Origin: an uncultured Burkholderiales bacterium
GTDB taxonomy: Bacteria; Pseudomonadota; Gammaproteobacteria; Burkholderiales; Burkholderiaceae_E
Direction of reading: 5' to 3'
Length of the DNA: 14,030 nt
Assembly (NCBI GenBank): GCA_903831925.1
Contig: CAIKZV010000025.1
Location: 1-14,030, forward strand
Shown: piece by piece, positions 1-7,460 of the stretch
Layout: each line of letters opens with the position of its first letter
Numbering within the stretch: position 1 is the first letter of the stretch
Program-made: the position numbers and the translations under genes
Notes under the pieces: model-generated
What the model was told of the DNA's origin: nothing
The model's input: only the letters and a program-made list of their open reading frames with translations
The model's database searches: none

Positions 1-1035
1 ACCGGTCATCCCAAGGGCGCAATGATCACCCACGGCATGAATTTCTGGAATTGCATCAATCTCGGGATTCCTGCCGGCGTCGGCCTCGATACCGTGCACC
101 TGTCGGTGCTGCCGCTCTTTCACACCGGCGGGCTCAACTGTTACTCCAACCCGGTGCTGCATGCTGGTGGCACGGTGGTGATCATGCGCAGCTTCGACCC
201 GGGTCGCGCACTCGAAGTGATCGGCGATCCGGCCCAGGGCATCACGCATTTCTTTGCGGTGCCTGCGCCCTATCAGTTCATGATGCAGCACCCCGATTTT
301 GCGACCACCGACCTGTCGCGCCTGCGAGCGGCAGGTGTGGGCGGCGCGCCCTGCGCGCTCACCATCATGCAGACTTGGGCCGATCGCGGCGTGCTGCTGA
401 TGCAGGGCTTTGGCATGACCGAAACCAGCCCAGCCTGCATCTTCCTTGATCCGGCTGACGCGATTCGAAAACTCGGCTCAACCGGCAAGGTGCTGATGCA
501 TACCGAGGCGCGCGTGGTCAATGACGATGGCGGCGATTGCGGCGTCAACGAAATCGGTGAACTGTGGGTGGCCGGGCCGAACATCACGCCCGGCTACTGG
601 AATCGCCCGGACGCGACTGCCTCGAGCTTCGATGGGCGGTGGCTCAAGACCGGGGATGCTGCCCGCATCGATGAAGAAGGTTTTTTCTACATCGTCGATC
701 GCTGGAAGGACATGTATATCTCGGGCGGCGAGAACGTCTATCCGGCCGAAGTCGAAAACGTGTTGTATCAACTGCCGCAAGTGGCTGAGGCGGCGGTGAT
801 CGGCGTGCCCAGTGATCGATGGGGCGAGACCGGCCTGGCGGTGCTGGTGCTCAAACCCGGCCAGACGATCGAGAAGGACGCGGTGGTCGGCTACTGCAGC
901 GAGCGTCTGGCGCGGTTCAAAGTGCCTGCTGATATTGCGATCATTGCGGCCCTGCCGCGTAACGCCACCGGCAAGGTGCTCAAGCGCGAGCTGCGGCTGC
1001 AGTTCGTGGGCAGCAAGGCGCCGGCGATTACCTGA
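1..1035 (+). CDS. Acyl-CoA synthetase / AMP-dependent ligase (5' end outside window)
   Basis: The reading frame is open from base 1, so the gene begins upstream; 344 C-terminal residues are visible. The fragment opens with TGHPKG, the end of the phosphate-binding loop (usually TSGTTGxPKG) of the ANL adenylating family. Then come the A5-type motif GFGMTETSP (about 409-435), the YWNRP stretch, KTGD (about 646-657), DRWKDMYISGGENVYPAEVE at the hinge between the large and small domains, and NATGK near 961-975 with the adenylation lysine. Such enzymes activate a carboxylic acid to acyl-AMP and then acyl-CoA in the cytoplasm. The hinge and C-terminal motifs resemble fatty acyl-CoA and feruloyl-CoA synthetases; the visible part does not fix the substrate. 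Roughly the first 150-190 residues, by comparison with the usual 500-550, are missing because of the window edge, not because the gene is broken. No clear terminator follows. Confidence 0.93.
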   Translation, partial: TGHPKGAMITHGMNFWNCINLGIPAGVGLDTVHLSVLPLFHTGGLNCYSNPVLHAGGTVVIMRSFDPGRALEVIGDPAQGITHFFAVPAPYQFMMQHPDFATTDLSRLRAAGVGGAPCALTIMQTWADRGVLLMQGFGMTETSPACIFLDPADAIRKLGSTGKVLMHTEARVVNDDGGDCGVNEIGELWVAGPNITPGYWNRPDATASSFDGRWLKTGDAARIDEEGFFYIVDRWKDMYISGGENVYPAEVENVLYQLPQVAEAAVIGVPSDRWGETGLAVLVLKPGQTIEKDAVVGYCSERLARFKVPADIAIIAALPRNATGKVLKRELRLQFVGSKAPAIT

Positions 1036-1151
1036 GGCGGTTGGTCGGCGGGGCGCGCTACATGAGTTAGTGGTGTTTTTTGCACAACGGCTGTCATACG
1101 ATCTGGCTGCTCAGGACTCATTATCCAGACACCCATTCAGAGGATCCGGCT

Positions 1152-1766
1152 ATGAATCTGTCGACGTCGATTCTGGTTTCGAAAAGCGCGTCTCGACTTG
1201 GAGCGCAAGCGCTTGCCCTGTTTGCAAGCGCCGGGCTGCTGTCATTCGGATCAGCCGTGCTTGCACAGGGCGACTCGCGGATGCCGCCGCGTCAATCGGG
1301 TCTGTGGGAAACCACGACCTCCGCCGCTGATCGCGCCGGCGCAGGCATCAATTTCCAGCAGTGCGTCGATGCCAAAACCGAGCAGGATGCAAGCAACCAG
1401 TTCAGCCGCGATCCGAAATCGCGTTGCACGACCAGCAATGTGCGCAATGCCGGCGGCACTTACGAGGCCGACTATGCCTGTGAAACCGCTGCGGGCAAGG
1501 TCAGTGGACACATCAAGAGGACGGGGGATATGTCGAGCCGGTATACGCTGACCAATACGATGCGTCGGGATCCGCCGCCGCCCTCAGGGCCTGCTGAACA
1601 GACCGTGGTCATCAATGCGGTCTACAAAGGAGCCTGTCCGCCTGACATGAAGCCCGGTGAGAGCCGCATGGCGGGCGTGCCGATGCCCAAGCCCGGTGAG
1701 AAAATGACCCCTGAGCAGATACAGAAGATGATGGAACAGTTCAAACCCAACAGCTCCGGAAAGTAA
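1152..1766 (+). CDS. DUF3617 domain-containing secreted protein
   Basis: A 204-residue protein. The ATG at 1152 is preceded by AGAGGA seven bases upstream, a good ribosome binding site; a longer in-frame TTG start at 1080 is less likely because it would bury the signal peptide. Residues 1-38 form a long signal peptide (basic N-terminus, hydrophobic core, SAVLA before Q39), so the protein should be periplasmic. The mature part starts with the PxxxGLWE motif (about residues 46-53) typical of DUF3617 and has four cysteines (71, 92, 110, 162), which in this family probably form disulfides. The tail (residues 165-204) is rich in Pro, Met and Lys and probably disordered. The function of DUF3617 is unknown. 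It stands alone, 116 bases after the ligase gene, and converges with the next minus-strand gene. Confidence 0.88.
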   Translation: MNLSTSILVSKSASRLGAQALALFASAGLLSFGSAVLAQGDSRMPPRQSGLWETTTSAADRAGAGINFQQCVDAKTEQDASNQFSRDPKSRCTTSNVRNAGGTYEADYACETAAGKVSGHIKRTGDMSSRYTLTNTMRRDPPPPSGPAEQTVVINAVYKGACPPDMKPGESRMAGVPMPKPGEKMTPEQIQKMMEQFKPNSSGK

Positions 1767-1871
1767 GCGGCACTTCAGTCAGCGCTTCTGAATGAGCCCC
1801 GCCCGCTTGGCGTTGCTCTGGGCGTGCATGACCGCGAATGCGGCCAGATCGATCGGCGGTTGGCAGGTGGG

Positions 1872-2366
1872 TCACTTGTCAGCGTAGGGCCTTTCGACAC
1901 ACGCAAGCAGCGACTGTCCTGTCGGATTGCCTCTGTAGGCAACCAGTACCGGCGCTTCACCAGCTCGCGTACGCGAGCTCTCGTTAAAGCTGCTGCCGAA
2001 CCGTTGTTGCATCGCTTTTCTAGCGGTCGCCAGCGGCACATCAAGTACCACGCCGTGATAGTCCCAGGTGCCCGGCACGAAGAGTTCGACTGCCGGCAGA
2101 CCGAACAGCGTGTCCTGGATCTTGAAGTAATACAGCCCTTCCTTGTCCCGATAAGGTTTGAGCTTGCGCTCAGAAAAATAAGGGTGGGTCGGCTGCGTGG
2201 TATCCCAGGGCGCGTAAAAAAAATTGCCGAATTGGCACCGGGTGACCCGGGCAAAGAGTGCATCGAGTGTGACCGCCTGCGCAGCGGCAGGCACTGCTGT
2301 CGCCAGGATCAATGCAAGCCGGATCAGCCCCAGTGTCGAACGCGGCGAATGCAAGGGTGTTGCCAT
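1872..2366 (-). CDS. Small secreted protein of unknown function
   Basis: A 164-residue protein I do not recognise. The N-terminus is a clear signal peptide (hydrophobic residues 13-28, likely cleavage after AAAQA at residue 31), so a periplasmic or secreted location is likely. The mature part has two cysteines (C44, C156), which could pair, and an aromatic-rich middle (NFFYAPWD, GLYYFKIQDTLFG, PGTWDYHGVVLDVP). It starts only 16 bases after the stop codon of the nitroreductase gene on the same strand, so the two are probably co-transcribed; no strong Shine-Dalgarno sequence precedes the ATG. Oddity: after its TGA stop (1872-1874) the same frame continues for 30 codons that look coding, up to a second TGA at 1779-1781 (see findings). 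The product may therefore once have been about 195 residues long. Confidence 0.75.
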   Translation of the reverse strand: MATPLHSPRSTLGLIRLALILATAVPAAAQAVTLDALFARVTRCQFGNFFYAPWDTTQPTHPYFSERKLKPYRDKEGLYYFKIQDTLFGLPAVELFVPGTWDYHGVVLDVPLATARKAMQQRFGSSFNESSRTRAGEAPVLVAYRGNPTGQSLLACVERPYADK

Positions 2367-2382
2367 GGCCTGGGCCGCTCGA

Positions 2383-3222
2383 TTACTTCAGGCCAAAGCC
2401 CATCCGCTCGAGCGTCTCTTTGAGCACATGCCTGCCCGAGAGGCCTTCGATGCCTTTGACCCGGGCGCGAACCGTCTTGGACCAGCCGACTTCGGCGATG
2501 CCCTGCGATGCCTGAAAGGCGCGCATCTCGGGCTCATAGCGCTCGAGCAGTGCGGCCTCGGTGCTGCTGTCGTAGCGCTCGCGAAACAGCACCGCCTCCT
2601 GCGTCAGGCGGGGTTTGACGGCTGCCGCAGGGCGGGCGGCGTCGGCCCAGCCGACGCACAGACCGAAGACCGCTGAGACGTCGGGCGGCAGGCCGAGTTC
2701 GGCAGCGACCGCTTCCGGGTGGTTGCGCATTGCGCCGATATAGCAGGTGCCCAGGCCCATCGCTTCGGCGGCAACCAGCGCGTTTTGGGCGGCCAGTGCG
2801 GCATCGATGGCGGCAACCAGGAACATCTCGAAATAGGGGTTGGCACCGGCCGATTCGCCTGCGCGCTCGGCAAGACGATTGTTGCGCGACAGATCGGCGA
2901 GAAAGACCAGCAGCAGCGGGCATTCGCGGATCTGCGCCTGGTTGCCAGACAGTTTCGACAGCCGGTCGCGTCGGCCGGCATCTTCGATGGCCACCACGCT
3001 CCAGGTCTGCAGATTGGACGAGGTGGGCGCCGATTGGGCGGCCGCGATCATGGCTTCAAGGGTGCCCGCCGGGAGCGGGCGCGAATCAAAAGCCCGCACC
3101 GTGCGGTGCGCAAGCATCGAATCAAGGACGGCGGTCGTTGGCAGCGAGGCTTTCGGTGCGTCGCTTCCGTAACGGGCATTCAGGGCTGCGGAAAGGGATT
3201 GGCTAAGGTTTGGTTGGGTCAT
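2383..3222 (-). CDS. Nitroreductase family protein (FMN-dependent NAD(P)H oxidoreductase)
   Basis: A 279-residue protein of the nitroreductase superfamily, close in size and motifs to the NfsA/FRP type. These flavoenzymes use FMN and NAD(P)H to reduce nitro groups, quinones or flavins in the cytoplasm; the natural substrate is not evident. Visible motifs are HRTVRAF (R40, R43) near the N-terminus and SAPTSSNLQTW (65-75) for FMN binding. GLGTCYIGAMRNHP (156-169) is the glycine-rich segment near the flavin, and KPRLTQEAVLFRERYD (203-218) the usual Pro-Arg segment. About 30 N-terminal residues precede the core and a basic helical tail (from about 245) follows. The ATG at 3222 is the first sensible start. 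It is first of a likely two-gene operon with the secreted protein at 1872-2366 and diverges from the mechanosensitive channel gene across 182 bases. Confidence 0.9.
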   Translation of the reverse strand: MTQPNLSQSLSAALNARYGSDAPKASLPTTAVLDSMLAHRTVRAFDSRPLPAGTLEAMIAAAQSAPTSSNLQTWSVVAIEDAGRRDRLSKLSGNQAQIRECPLLLVFLADLSRNNRLAERAGESAGANPYFEMFLVAAIDAALAAQNALVAAEAMGLGTCYIGAMRNHPEAVAAELGLPPDVSAVFGLCVGWADAARPAAAVKPRLTQEAVLFRERYDSSTEAALLERYEPEMRAFQASQGIAEVGWSKTVRARVKGIEGLSGRHVLKETLERMGFGLK

Positions 3223-3265
3223 GAGTGGGCTCTCGGCGGCAGCGGAATCTTCAGGTTGACTGTTG

Positions 3266-3271
3266 AGTATA
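3266..3271 (-). promoter_or_regulatory. Possible -10 element for the nitroreductase operon
   Basis: On the minus strand the hexamer reads TATACT (5 of 6 matches to TATAAT), placing a transcription start about 35-40 bases before the ATG at 3222. No good -35 hexamer is seen at 16-18 bases, so either an activator helps or the match is by chance. The rest of the 182-base gap holds small dyads (for example TCGGC-AAA-GCCGA near 3350) but no clear operator. Confidence 0.3.
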
Positions 3272-3404
3272 GAGGGCTGCGAACAGCGCCTGACTCGCGC
3301 CGAACGCAGCTCCCTGTTTCAGCGACCCCGTCGGATTGGTGCAAAATCCGTCGGCAAAGCCGAGCTCCAGCAAAACCATTATTTTTTCCGACAGAGGGTA
3401 ATTC

Positions 3405-4223
3405 ATGGACATCGCATCAATCGACAATTTTCTGCGAACCACTGCGACGGAACTTGCCGTCAAAGTCGCCGCCGCAATCGCCTTCCTGATCATCGGTCGC
3501 TGGCTGATCGGCAGGGTCATCGCGCTGATGAGTGCGGCGATGAACCGGAACCATGTCGATCCCACACTCACCAAGTATCTGGGTTCGATCGTCGCGATTG
3601 CACTGAACATCACACTGGTACTGGGCATCCTCGGTTATTTCGGGATCCAGACCACCTCGTTTGCCGCCATGCTCGCTGGTGCAGGTGTCGCCATCGGCGC
3701 AGCCTGGAGCGGCATGCTCGGCAATTTTGCGGCCGGTGCGTTCATGCTGGTCCTGCGGCCTTTCAAGGTCGGTGACTTCGTTCAGATCGGTGGCGTCACT
3801 GGTACGGTCCACGAACTCGGCTTGTTTGGCACCAGCATCATCACTCCCGACAATGTGATGACCCTGGTCGGCAATGGCAAAGTGTTCAGCGACACGGTGA
3901 TGAACTACTCGAGTCAGCCGTCACGCCGCGTCGAGCGGACCGCGCAGCTCGACGGCAGTGTTGATCCCTTCGATGCGATCGCCCGCTTCAAGGCTGCCAT
4001 TTCGAAGATCCCCAACGTGGTCGACACGCCCGCGCCCGAAGTGAACCTGCTCGACATGAATCTGGTCGGGCCGGTGATTTCAGTGCGCCCTTACTGCCAC
4101 ACCGACAACTACTGGCAGGTCTATTTCGATACCAATGAAGCGATCGTTCGCGTGTGCAAGGAAGCCGGCTGGCCTGCGCCGACGCCGAGCAACATCACGA
4201 AGATGATTCAGATGCAGGGCTGA
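3405..4223 (+). CDS. mscS: MscS-type small-conductance mechanosensitive channel
   Basis: A 272-residue inner-membrane protein, close to the 286 of E. coli MscS. The ATG at 3405 has GAGGG about eight bases upstream. TM1 is about residues 18-43 and TM2 about 58-80. The pore helix TM3 is about 86-118, with the family signature ending GNFAAGAFMLVLRPF. The beta domain follows (VGDFVQIGGVTGTV, 122-135; GNGKVF, about 160-165; NYSSQPSRR), then the alpha/beta C-terminal cage domain. Family role: opens on membrane tension and releases solutes during hypo-osmotic shock. By alignment from memory to E. coli MscS, the two pore-sealing leucines L105 and L109 correspond to V95 and A99 here, and the LALQG that follows is replaced by AAWSG. 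The gene is single and converges with the bicarbonate transporter gene 25 bases away, with no obvious terminator between them. Confidence 0.93.
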   Translation: MDIASIDNFLRTTATELAVKVAAAIAFLIIGRWLIGRVIALMSAAMNRNHVDPTLTKYLGSIVAIALNITLVLGILGYFGIQTTSFAAMLAGAGVAIGAAWSGMLGNFAAGAFMLVLRPFKVGDFVQIGGVTGTVHELGLFGTSIITPDNVMTLVGNGKVFSDTVMNYSSQPSRRVERTAQLDGSVDPFDAIARFKAAISKIPNVVDTPAPEVNLLDMNLVGPVISVRPYCHTDNYWQVYFDTNEAIVRVCKEAGWPAPTPSNITKMIQMQG

Positions 4224-4248
4224 GCCAACGCGGCCCATCAGCGGCGCA

Positions 4249-5256
4249 TCAGCCCAGGAAGTGCGTCGCGATGAAGGTGTAGAGCGGTATCCCGAAAAGA
4301 ATGTTCAGCGGGAAGGTCACGCCCAGAGACAATCCGAAGTAGAGCGACGGATTGGCCTCGGGCAGGGCGTGCCTCAGTACCGCTGGCACGGCAATGTACG
4401 AGGCACTTGCCGCGAGGACCATGAGCAGCGCAGCGTCGCCCGCGGGCAGGGTCAGCATGATTGCCAGGCCCAGGGCAAGCCCTGCATGCGCGATCGGCCC
4501 CAGTGCCGCATAGGCAATCAGCACCGGGGACTTGCCACGTGCCTGCGGCAGATTGCGGGCCGCCATCAAGCCCATGTCCAGCAGGAAGAACGACAGCATT
4601 CCCTTGAACAAGTCGCCCGAGAACGGTTGCATGGCGGCTTTGCCGGCGTCACCGGTTATCAGGCCGACGACCATCGCGCCCAGCAGCAGCAACTGCGCAC
4701 CATCGGTGAAGGACTCGTGGAGGATCTTGCCAATCGGCATACCGGGTTTCGTCGATGGTTCGCCAAGGGCAGCAACTCCGCCTCCCACACTCAACACAGC
4801 GGGTGCTTGACTGCGGCGAAGTGCGTTGGCAAAAACGACCGCCATGATGATTGCGGGTGATTCCATCAGGGCCATCGCAGCGGCCATGTGACCACCAAAC
4901 GGGATCTGCTGGTTTTCAAGGTATTGAACCGCCGTCACGAAAGTCACCGCACTGACCGAGCCGTAGGTGGCTGCCACCGCCGCGGCGTCAAACCCCGATA
5001 CAAAGCGCCGCAGGATCCAGTAACCCAGCAAGGGGATGCAGATCGCAAGCGTGATGGCCGCAGCCAGACTCACGCCGACGTCGGCGGTCAGTCCTGAATG
5101 CGACAGTGCAAAGCCACCCTTCAGGCCCAGAGCCATGAGCAGGTAAAGGGACAGGAAGCGCGAAATCGCAGGCGGGATTTCGAGATTGGACTTGAGTGCG
5201 CCGGCGAGTACGCCGAAGACGAAGAACAGGATCGCGGGGTCGAGCAGGTTTTGCAT
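4249..5256 (-). CDS. sbtA: SbtA-type sodium-dependent bicarbonate transporter
   Basis: A 335-residue, very hydrophobic protein with about ten membrane segments, matching the Sbt_1 (formerly DUF897) family. Characteristic segments are LMALGLKGGFAL (40-51), YGSVSAVTFVTAV (98-110), MESPAI (131-136), a hydrophilic central loop (about 145-185, between the two five-helix halves), FFLLDMGLMAAR (223-234), ASASYIAVPAVLRHALPEA (283-301) and GVTFPLNILFGIPLY (312-326). In cyanobacteria SbtA imports bicarbonate with sodium to feed carbon fixation; homologs in proteobacteria are less studied, so bicarbonate is inferred. GGGAG (plus-strand CTCCC) lies 6-8 bases before the ATG. No gene for the PII-like partner SbtB is adjacent. 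It diverges from a CbbR/CmpR-like LysR regulator, which probably controls it. Confidence 0.88.
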   Translation of the reverse strand: MQNLLDPAILFFVFGVLAGALKSNLEIPPAISRFLSLYLLMALGLKGGFALSHSGLTADVGVSLAAAITLAICIPLLGYWILRRFVSGFDAAAVAATYGSVSAVTFVTAVQYLENQQIPFGGHMAAAMALMESPAIIMAVVFANALRRSQAPAVLSVGGGVAALGEPSTKPGMPIGKILHESFTDGAQLLLLGAMVVGLITGDAGKAAMQPFSGDLFKGMLSFFLLDMGLMAARNLPQARGKSPVLIAYAALGPIAHAGLALGLAIMLTLPAGDAALLMVLAASASYIAVPAVLRHALPEANPSLYFGLSLGVTFPLNILFGIPLYTFIATHFLG

Positions 5257-5277
5257 GGAGATTCTCCCTGTGCAGCG

Positions 5278-5306
5278 ATACTAGGCACTCTCATCAATCA
5301 AGTAAA
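5278..5306 (-). promoter_or_regulatory. Candidate sigma70 promoter for the SbtA gene
   Basis: On the minus strand a -35 hexamer TTTACT (5301-5306) and a -10 hexamer TAGTAT (5278-5283) are separated by exactly 17 bases; each matches four of six consensus bases. Transcription would start near 5271, giving a leader of about 15 bases that includes the ribosome binding site. The weak hexamers fit a promoter that needs activation by the divergently encoded LysR protein. Confidence 0.45.
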
Positions 5307-5326
5307 ATCGATTCTTTGACAACGAT
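5296..5326. promoter_or_regulatory. Candidate LysR operator dyads between the divergent genes
   Basis: Two interrupted dyads overlap just upstream of, and into, the SbtA -35 element: AATC-N10-GATT (5296-5313) and ATCG-N12-CGAT (5307-5326). The second contains a T-N11-A spacing (5313-5325), the loose signature of LysR-type sites. The region is AT-rich against a GC-rich background. The assignment is tentative, since short dyads occur by chance. Confidence 0.35.
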
Positions 5327-5342
5327 ACATATCAATTTATCG

Positions 5343-6233
5343 ATGACCATTTCCTTTCGTCAGATGCGCCTCTTTCTGGCGCTGGCAGACACCGGCAGCG
5401 TTACGGCCGCCGCGCGCGCCTGCCATGTCACGCAGCCGACCGCGTCGATGCAGTTGCGCGAGATCACCGAAGCCGTGGGTGTGCCGCTCTACGAGGTGAT
5501 TTCGCGGCGCGTGCACCTTACCGACGCCGGCCACGACCTTGCCCGAACTGCCCGATCGATCGCCGATGAGTGGGAGGCTTTCGCGCAACGAGTCGATGCA
5601 GCCAAGGGCTTGGCGCGAGGCAGACTGAGGGTGGCCGTTGTGAGTACCGCGAAATATTTCGTGCCGCGTCTGCTTGGCACTTTCTGCGCGCGATATCCCG
5701 AAATCGACATTGCGCTCGAAGTGCTCAATCGCGATGGGGTGCTTGCCCGATTGCGCGACAACCTCGATGACCTGTGCATCATGTCGATGCCGCCGACCGA
5801 CATCGACATCGAAGATCAGGTTTTCATGCCGAATCCGCTGGTCGTGATCGCGGCCAGTTCGCATCCGCTCGCCTCGCGTCGCAGGCTCTCGCTCGATGAT
5901 CTCAGTCGATGCCGATTCATCCTGCGCGAGCGCGGCTCGGGAACGAGGATGGCGGTTGATGCGCATTTCAGGCGTCACCGATTCAAACCCGATGTGCGTC
6001 TGGAGCTCGGCTCCAATGAGGCGATTCGCGAGGCAGTGGCAGCCAATCTCGGGCTGGCAGTCGTTTCGCGCCATGCGCTGCAGGCAACGCCGGCTGACTA
6101 CGGGGTGGCGATTCTGAAGGTGGCTGGCTTTCCGGTTGAATCGAACTGGCATGTGGTGCACAGGAAGGGCAAGCAACTCTCGCCGATCGCAACCGTGTTC
6201 AAGGCGCACCTTCTGGCACTGCGCCACTGCTAA
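5343..6233 (+). CDS. LysR-type transcriptional regulator, CbbR/CmpR-like
   Basis: A 296-residue DNA-binding regulator. The ATG at 5343 gives the family-typical start (FRQMRLFLALADTGSVTAAA); an upstream in-frame start at 5196 would only add an Arg-rich leader lying within the divergent gene. The winged helix-turn-helix spans about residues 1-60, with the recognition region ACHVTQPTASMQLREIT. The effector domain (about 90-296) has hallmarks of the CbbR/CmpR group: VVSTAKYFVPRLLGTFCARYP (about 99-119), the EVLNRDGVLARLRDNLDDL stretch, MPP, RERGSGTR and a GSNEAIREAVAANLGLAVVSRH segment. CbbR and CmpR regulate carbon-fixation and bicarbonate-transport genes in response to metabolites. Divergence from an SbtA-type transporter strongly suggests that as target. 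The amidohydrolase gene follows 36 bases downstream and may be co-transcribed. Confidence 0.9.
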   Translation: MTISFRQMRLFLALADTGSVTAAARACHVTQPTASMQLREITEAVGVPLYEVISRRVHLTDAGHDLARTARSIADEWEAFAQRVDAAKGLARGRLRVAVVSTAKYFVPRLLGTFCARYPEIDIALEVLNRDGVLARLRDNLDDLCIMSMPPTDIDIEDQVFMPNPLVVIAASSHPLASRRRLSLDDLSRCRFILRERGSGTRMAVDAHFRRHRFKPDVRLELGSNEAIREAVAANLGLAVVSRHALQATPADYGVAILKVAGFPVESNWHVVHRKGKQLSPIATVFKAHLLALRHC

Positions 6234-6269
6234 GATCCGGAGCAATATCAATCAGCCGGGAATCCTCAC

Positions 6270-7460
6270 ATGGGCGCCATCGAGAACATCGCAAAGATCG
6301 AAGAACTGGGTCGCTATCTGCCGCAGATGACCCAATGGCGTCGGCATATCCATGCCAATCCCGAGACCGCTTTCGAAGAGGTCGGCACGGCGGCTTATGT
6401 GGTTGAGCGGCTGCGCAGTTTCGGTGTTGATGAGATCCATGAGGGCATCGCGAAAACTGGTGTCGTCGCATCGATCAGGGCCGGGACGAGTTCGCGGGCG
6501 ATTGGCCTGCGGGCCGACCTCGATGCCCTGGATATGCAGGAAGGCACCGGCGTGGCCTGGCAATCGACCCGCAGCGGCAAGCATCACGCCTGCGGCCATG
6601 ACGGCCACACCACGATGCTGCTGGGTGCGGCCCAACATCTTGCGACCACCCGCAACTTCGACGGCACGGTGCATCTGATTTTCCAGCCGGCCGAAGAAAA
6701 CGAGGGCGGCGGTCGGGTGATGGTTGAAGAAGGCCTTTTCGATCGGTTTCCGATGCAGGCGGTCTTCGGGATGCACAACATTCCCGGCATGCCTGCCGGG
6801 CATATGGCGGTCAAGGCAGGCCCGATGATGGCGTCCTACGACATCTTCGAGATCACGATCACCGGGCGCGGCTCGCACGGCGCCATGCCGCATCGGGGTA
6901 TCGACCCGATCACGACCGGTGCCGAGCTGGTGCAAAAGCTGCAGACCATCGTCAGTCGCAACCTCGATCCGCTCGAGCCCGCGGTCGTGTCGGTGACAAA
7001 ATTTCATTCGGGCACGGCCTGGAACATCATTCCCAACGAGGCAGTCATCGGCGGGACGGTGCGGGCCTTCAGCGAATCGATCCAGGCCCAGATCGAGGAG
7101 CGTATTCGGCAGCTGTGCGAAGGCACGGCGGCGTCACATGGTGCCAGCATCTCGGTGCGCTATGAGCGCCGCTATCCGCCGACCGTCAATCATCCGGAAG
7201 AGGCGGCGTTGTGCCTGAGGGTGGCGCGTGAACTGCTCGGTGCTGATGCGGTGAATGACAATCCGCGTCCGGCGATGGGCTCGGAGGACTTCGCATGGAT
7301 GCTGCGCGCCCGCCCGGGGGCTTATGTCTGGATCGGCAACGGCACTGGCAGCGTCGGCAGCTGCATGGTGCATAACCCGGGCTATGACTTCAACGATGCC
7401 ATCCTGCCGACCGGGGCGGCCTATTGGGTCAGACTGGCTGAGACGGCGCTCGCCATCTGA
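6270..7460 (+). CDS. M20 family metal-dependent amidohydrolase (hippurate/N-acyl-amino-acid hydrolase type)
   Basis: A 396-residue cytoplasmic enzyme of the M20 aminoacylase-like group, which hydrolyses the amide bond of N-acyl amino acids such as hippurate. Motifs: WRRHIHANPETAFEE (23-37), GLRADLDALDMQE (79-91), HACGHDGHTTMLLGAA (106-121) with metal ligands C108 and H110, FQPAEENEGGGR (138-149) with the catalytic glutamate E142/E143, and GMHNIPG (167-173). The lid/dimerisation domain is about 190-300 (TGRGSHGAMPHRGIDP). GSEDFAWML (337-345) and VHNPGYDFND (367-376) supply the last ligands. All expected active-site residues are present and the length is normal, so it should be active. It lies 36 bases behind the LysR gene; the ribosome binding site is weak. 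Its last 40 bases overlap the 3' end of the opposite-strand sensor kinase gene. The substrate cannot be told from sequence. Confidence 0.93.
   Translation: MGAIENIAKIEELGRYLPQMTQWRRHIHANPETAFEEVGTAAYVVERLRSFGVDEIHEGIAKTGVVASIRAGTSSRAIGLRADLDALDMQEGTGVAWQSTRSGKHHACGHDGHTTMLLGAAQHLATTRNFDGTVHLIFQPAEENEGGGRVMVEEGLFDRFPMQAVFGMHNIPGMPAGHMAVKAGPMMASYDIFEITITGRGSHGAMPHRGIDPITTGAELVQKLQTIVSRNLDPLEPAVVSVTKFHSGTAWNIIPNEAVIGGTVRAFSESIQAQIEERIRQLCEGTAASHGASISVRYERRYPPTVNHPEEAALCLRVARELLGADAVNDNPRPAMGSEDFAWMLRARPGAYVWIGNGTGSVGSCMVHNPGYDFNDAILPTGAAYWVRLAETALAI

Noticed and set aside
1036..1100. A run of six T residues (1076-1081) after the ligase gene as a terminator.
   Set aside because: No stable hairpin precedes the T-run.
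1775..2263. A 162-codon minus-strand frame overlapping the small secreted protein.
   Set aside because: It is a frame-shifted reading of the same strand, low in structure; the other frame has a signal peptide and operon spacing.
4261..4860. A 199-codon plus-strand frame opposite the SbtA gene.
   Set aside because: It is rich in Gln, Arg and His, the usual shadow of a membrane-protein gene, and has no domain.
5337..6251. A 304-codon minus-strand frame covering the LysR gene.
   Set aside because: It mirrors the LysR gene almost exactly, has no recognisable domain, and the plus-strand product has full CbbR-like motifs.
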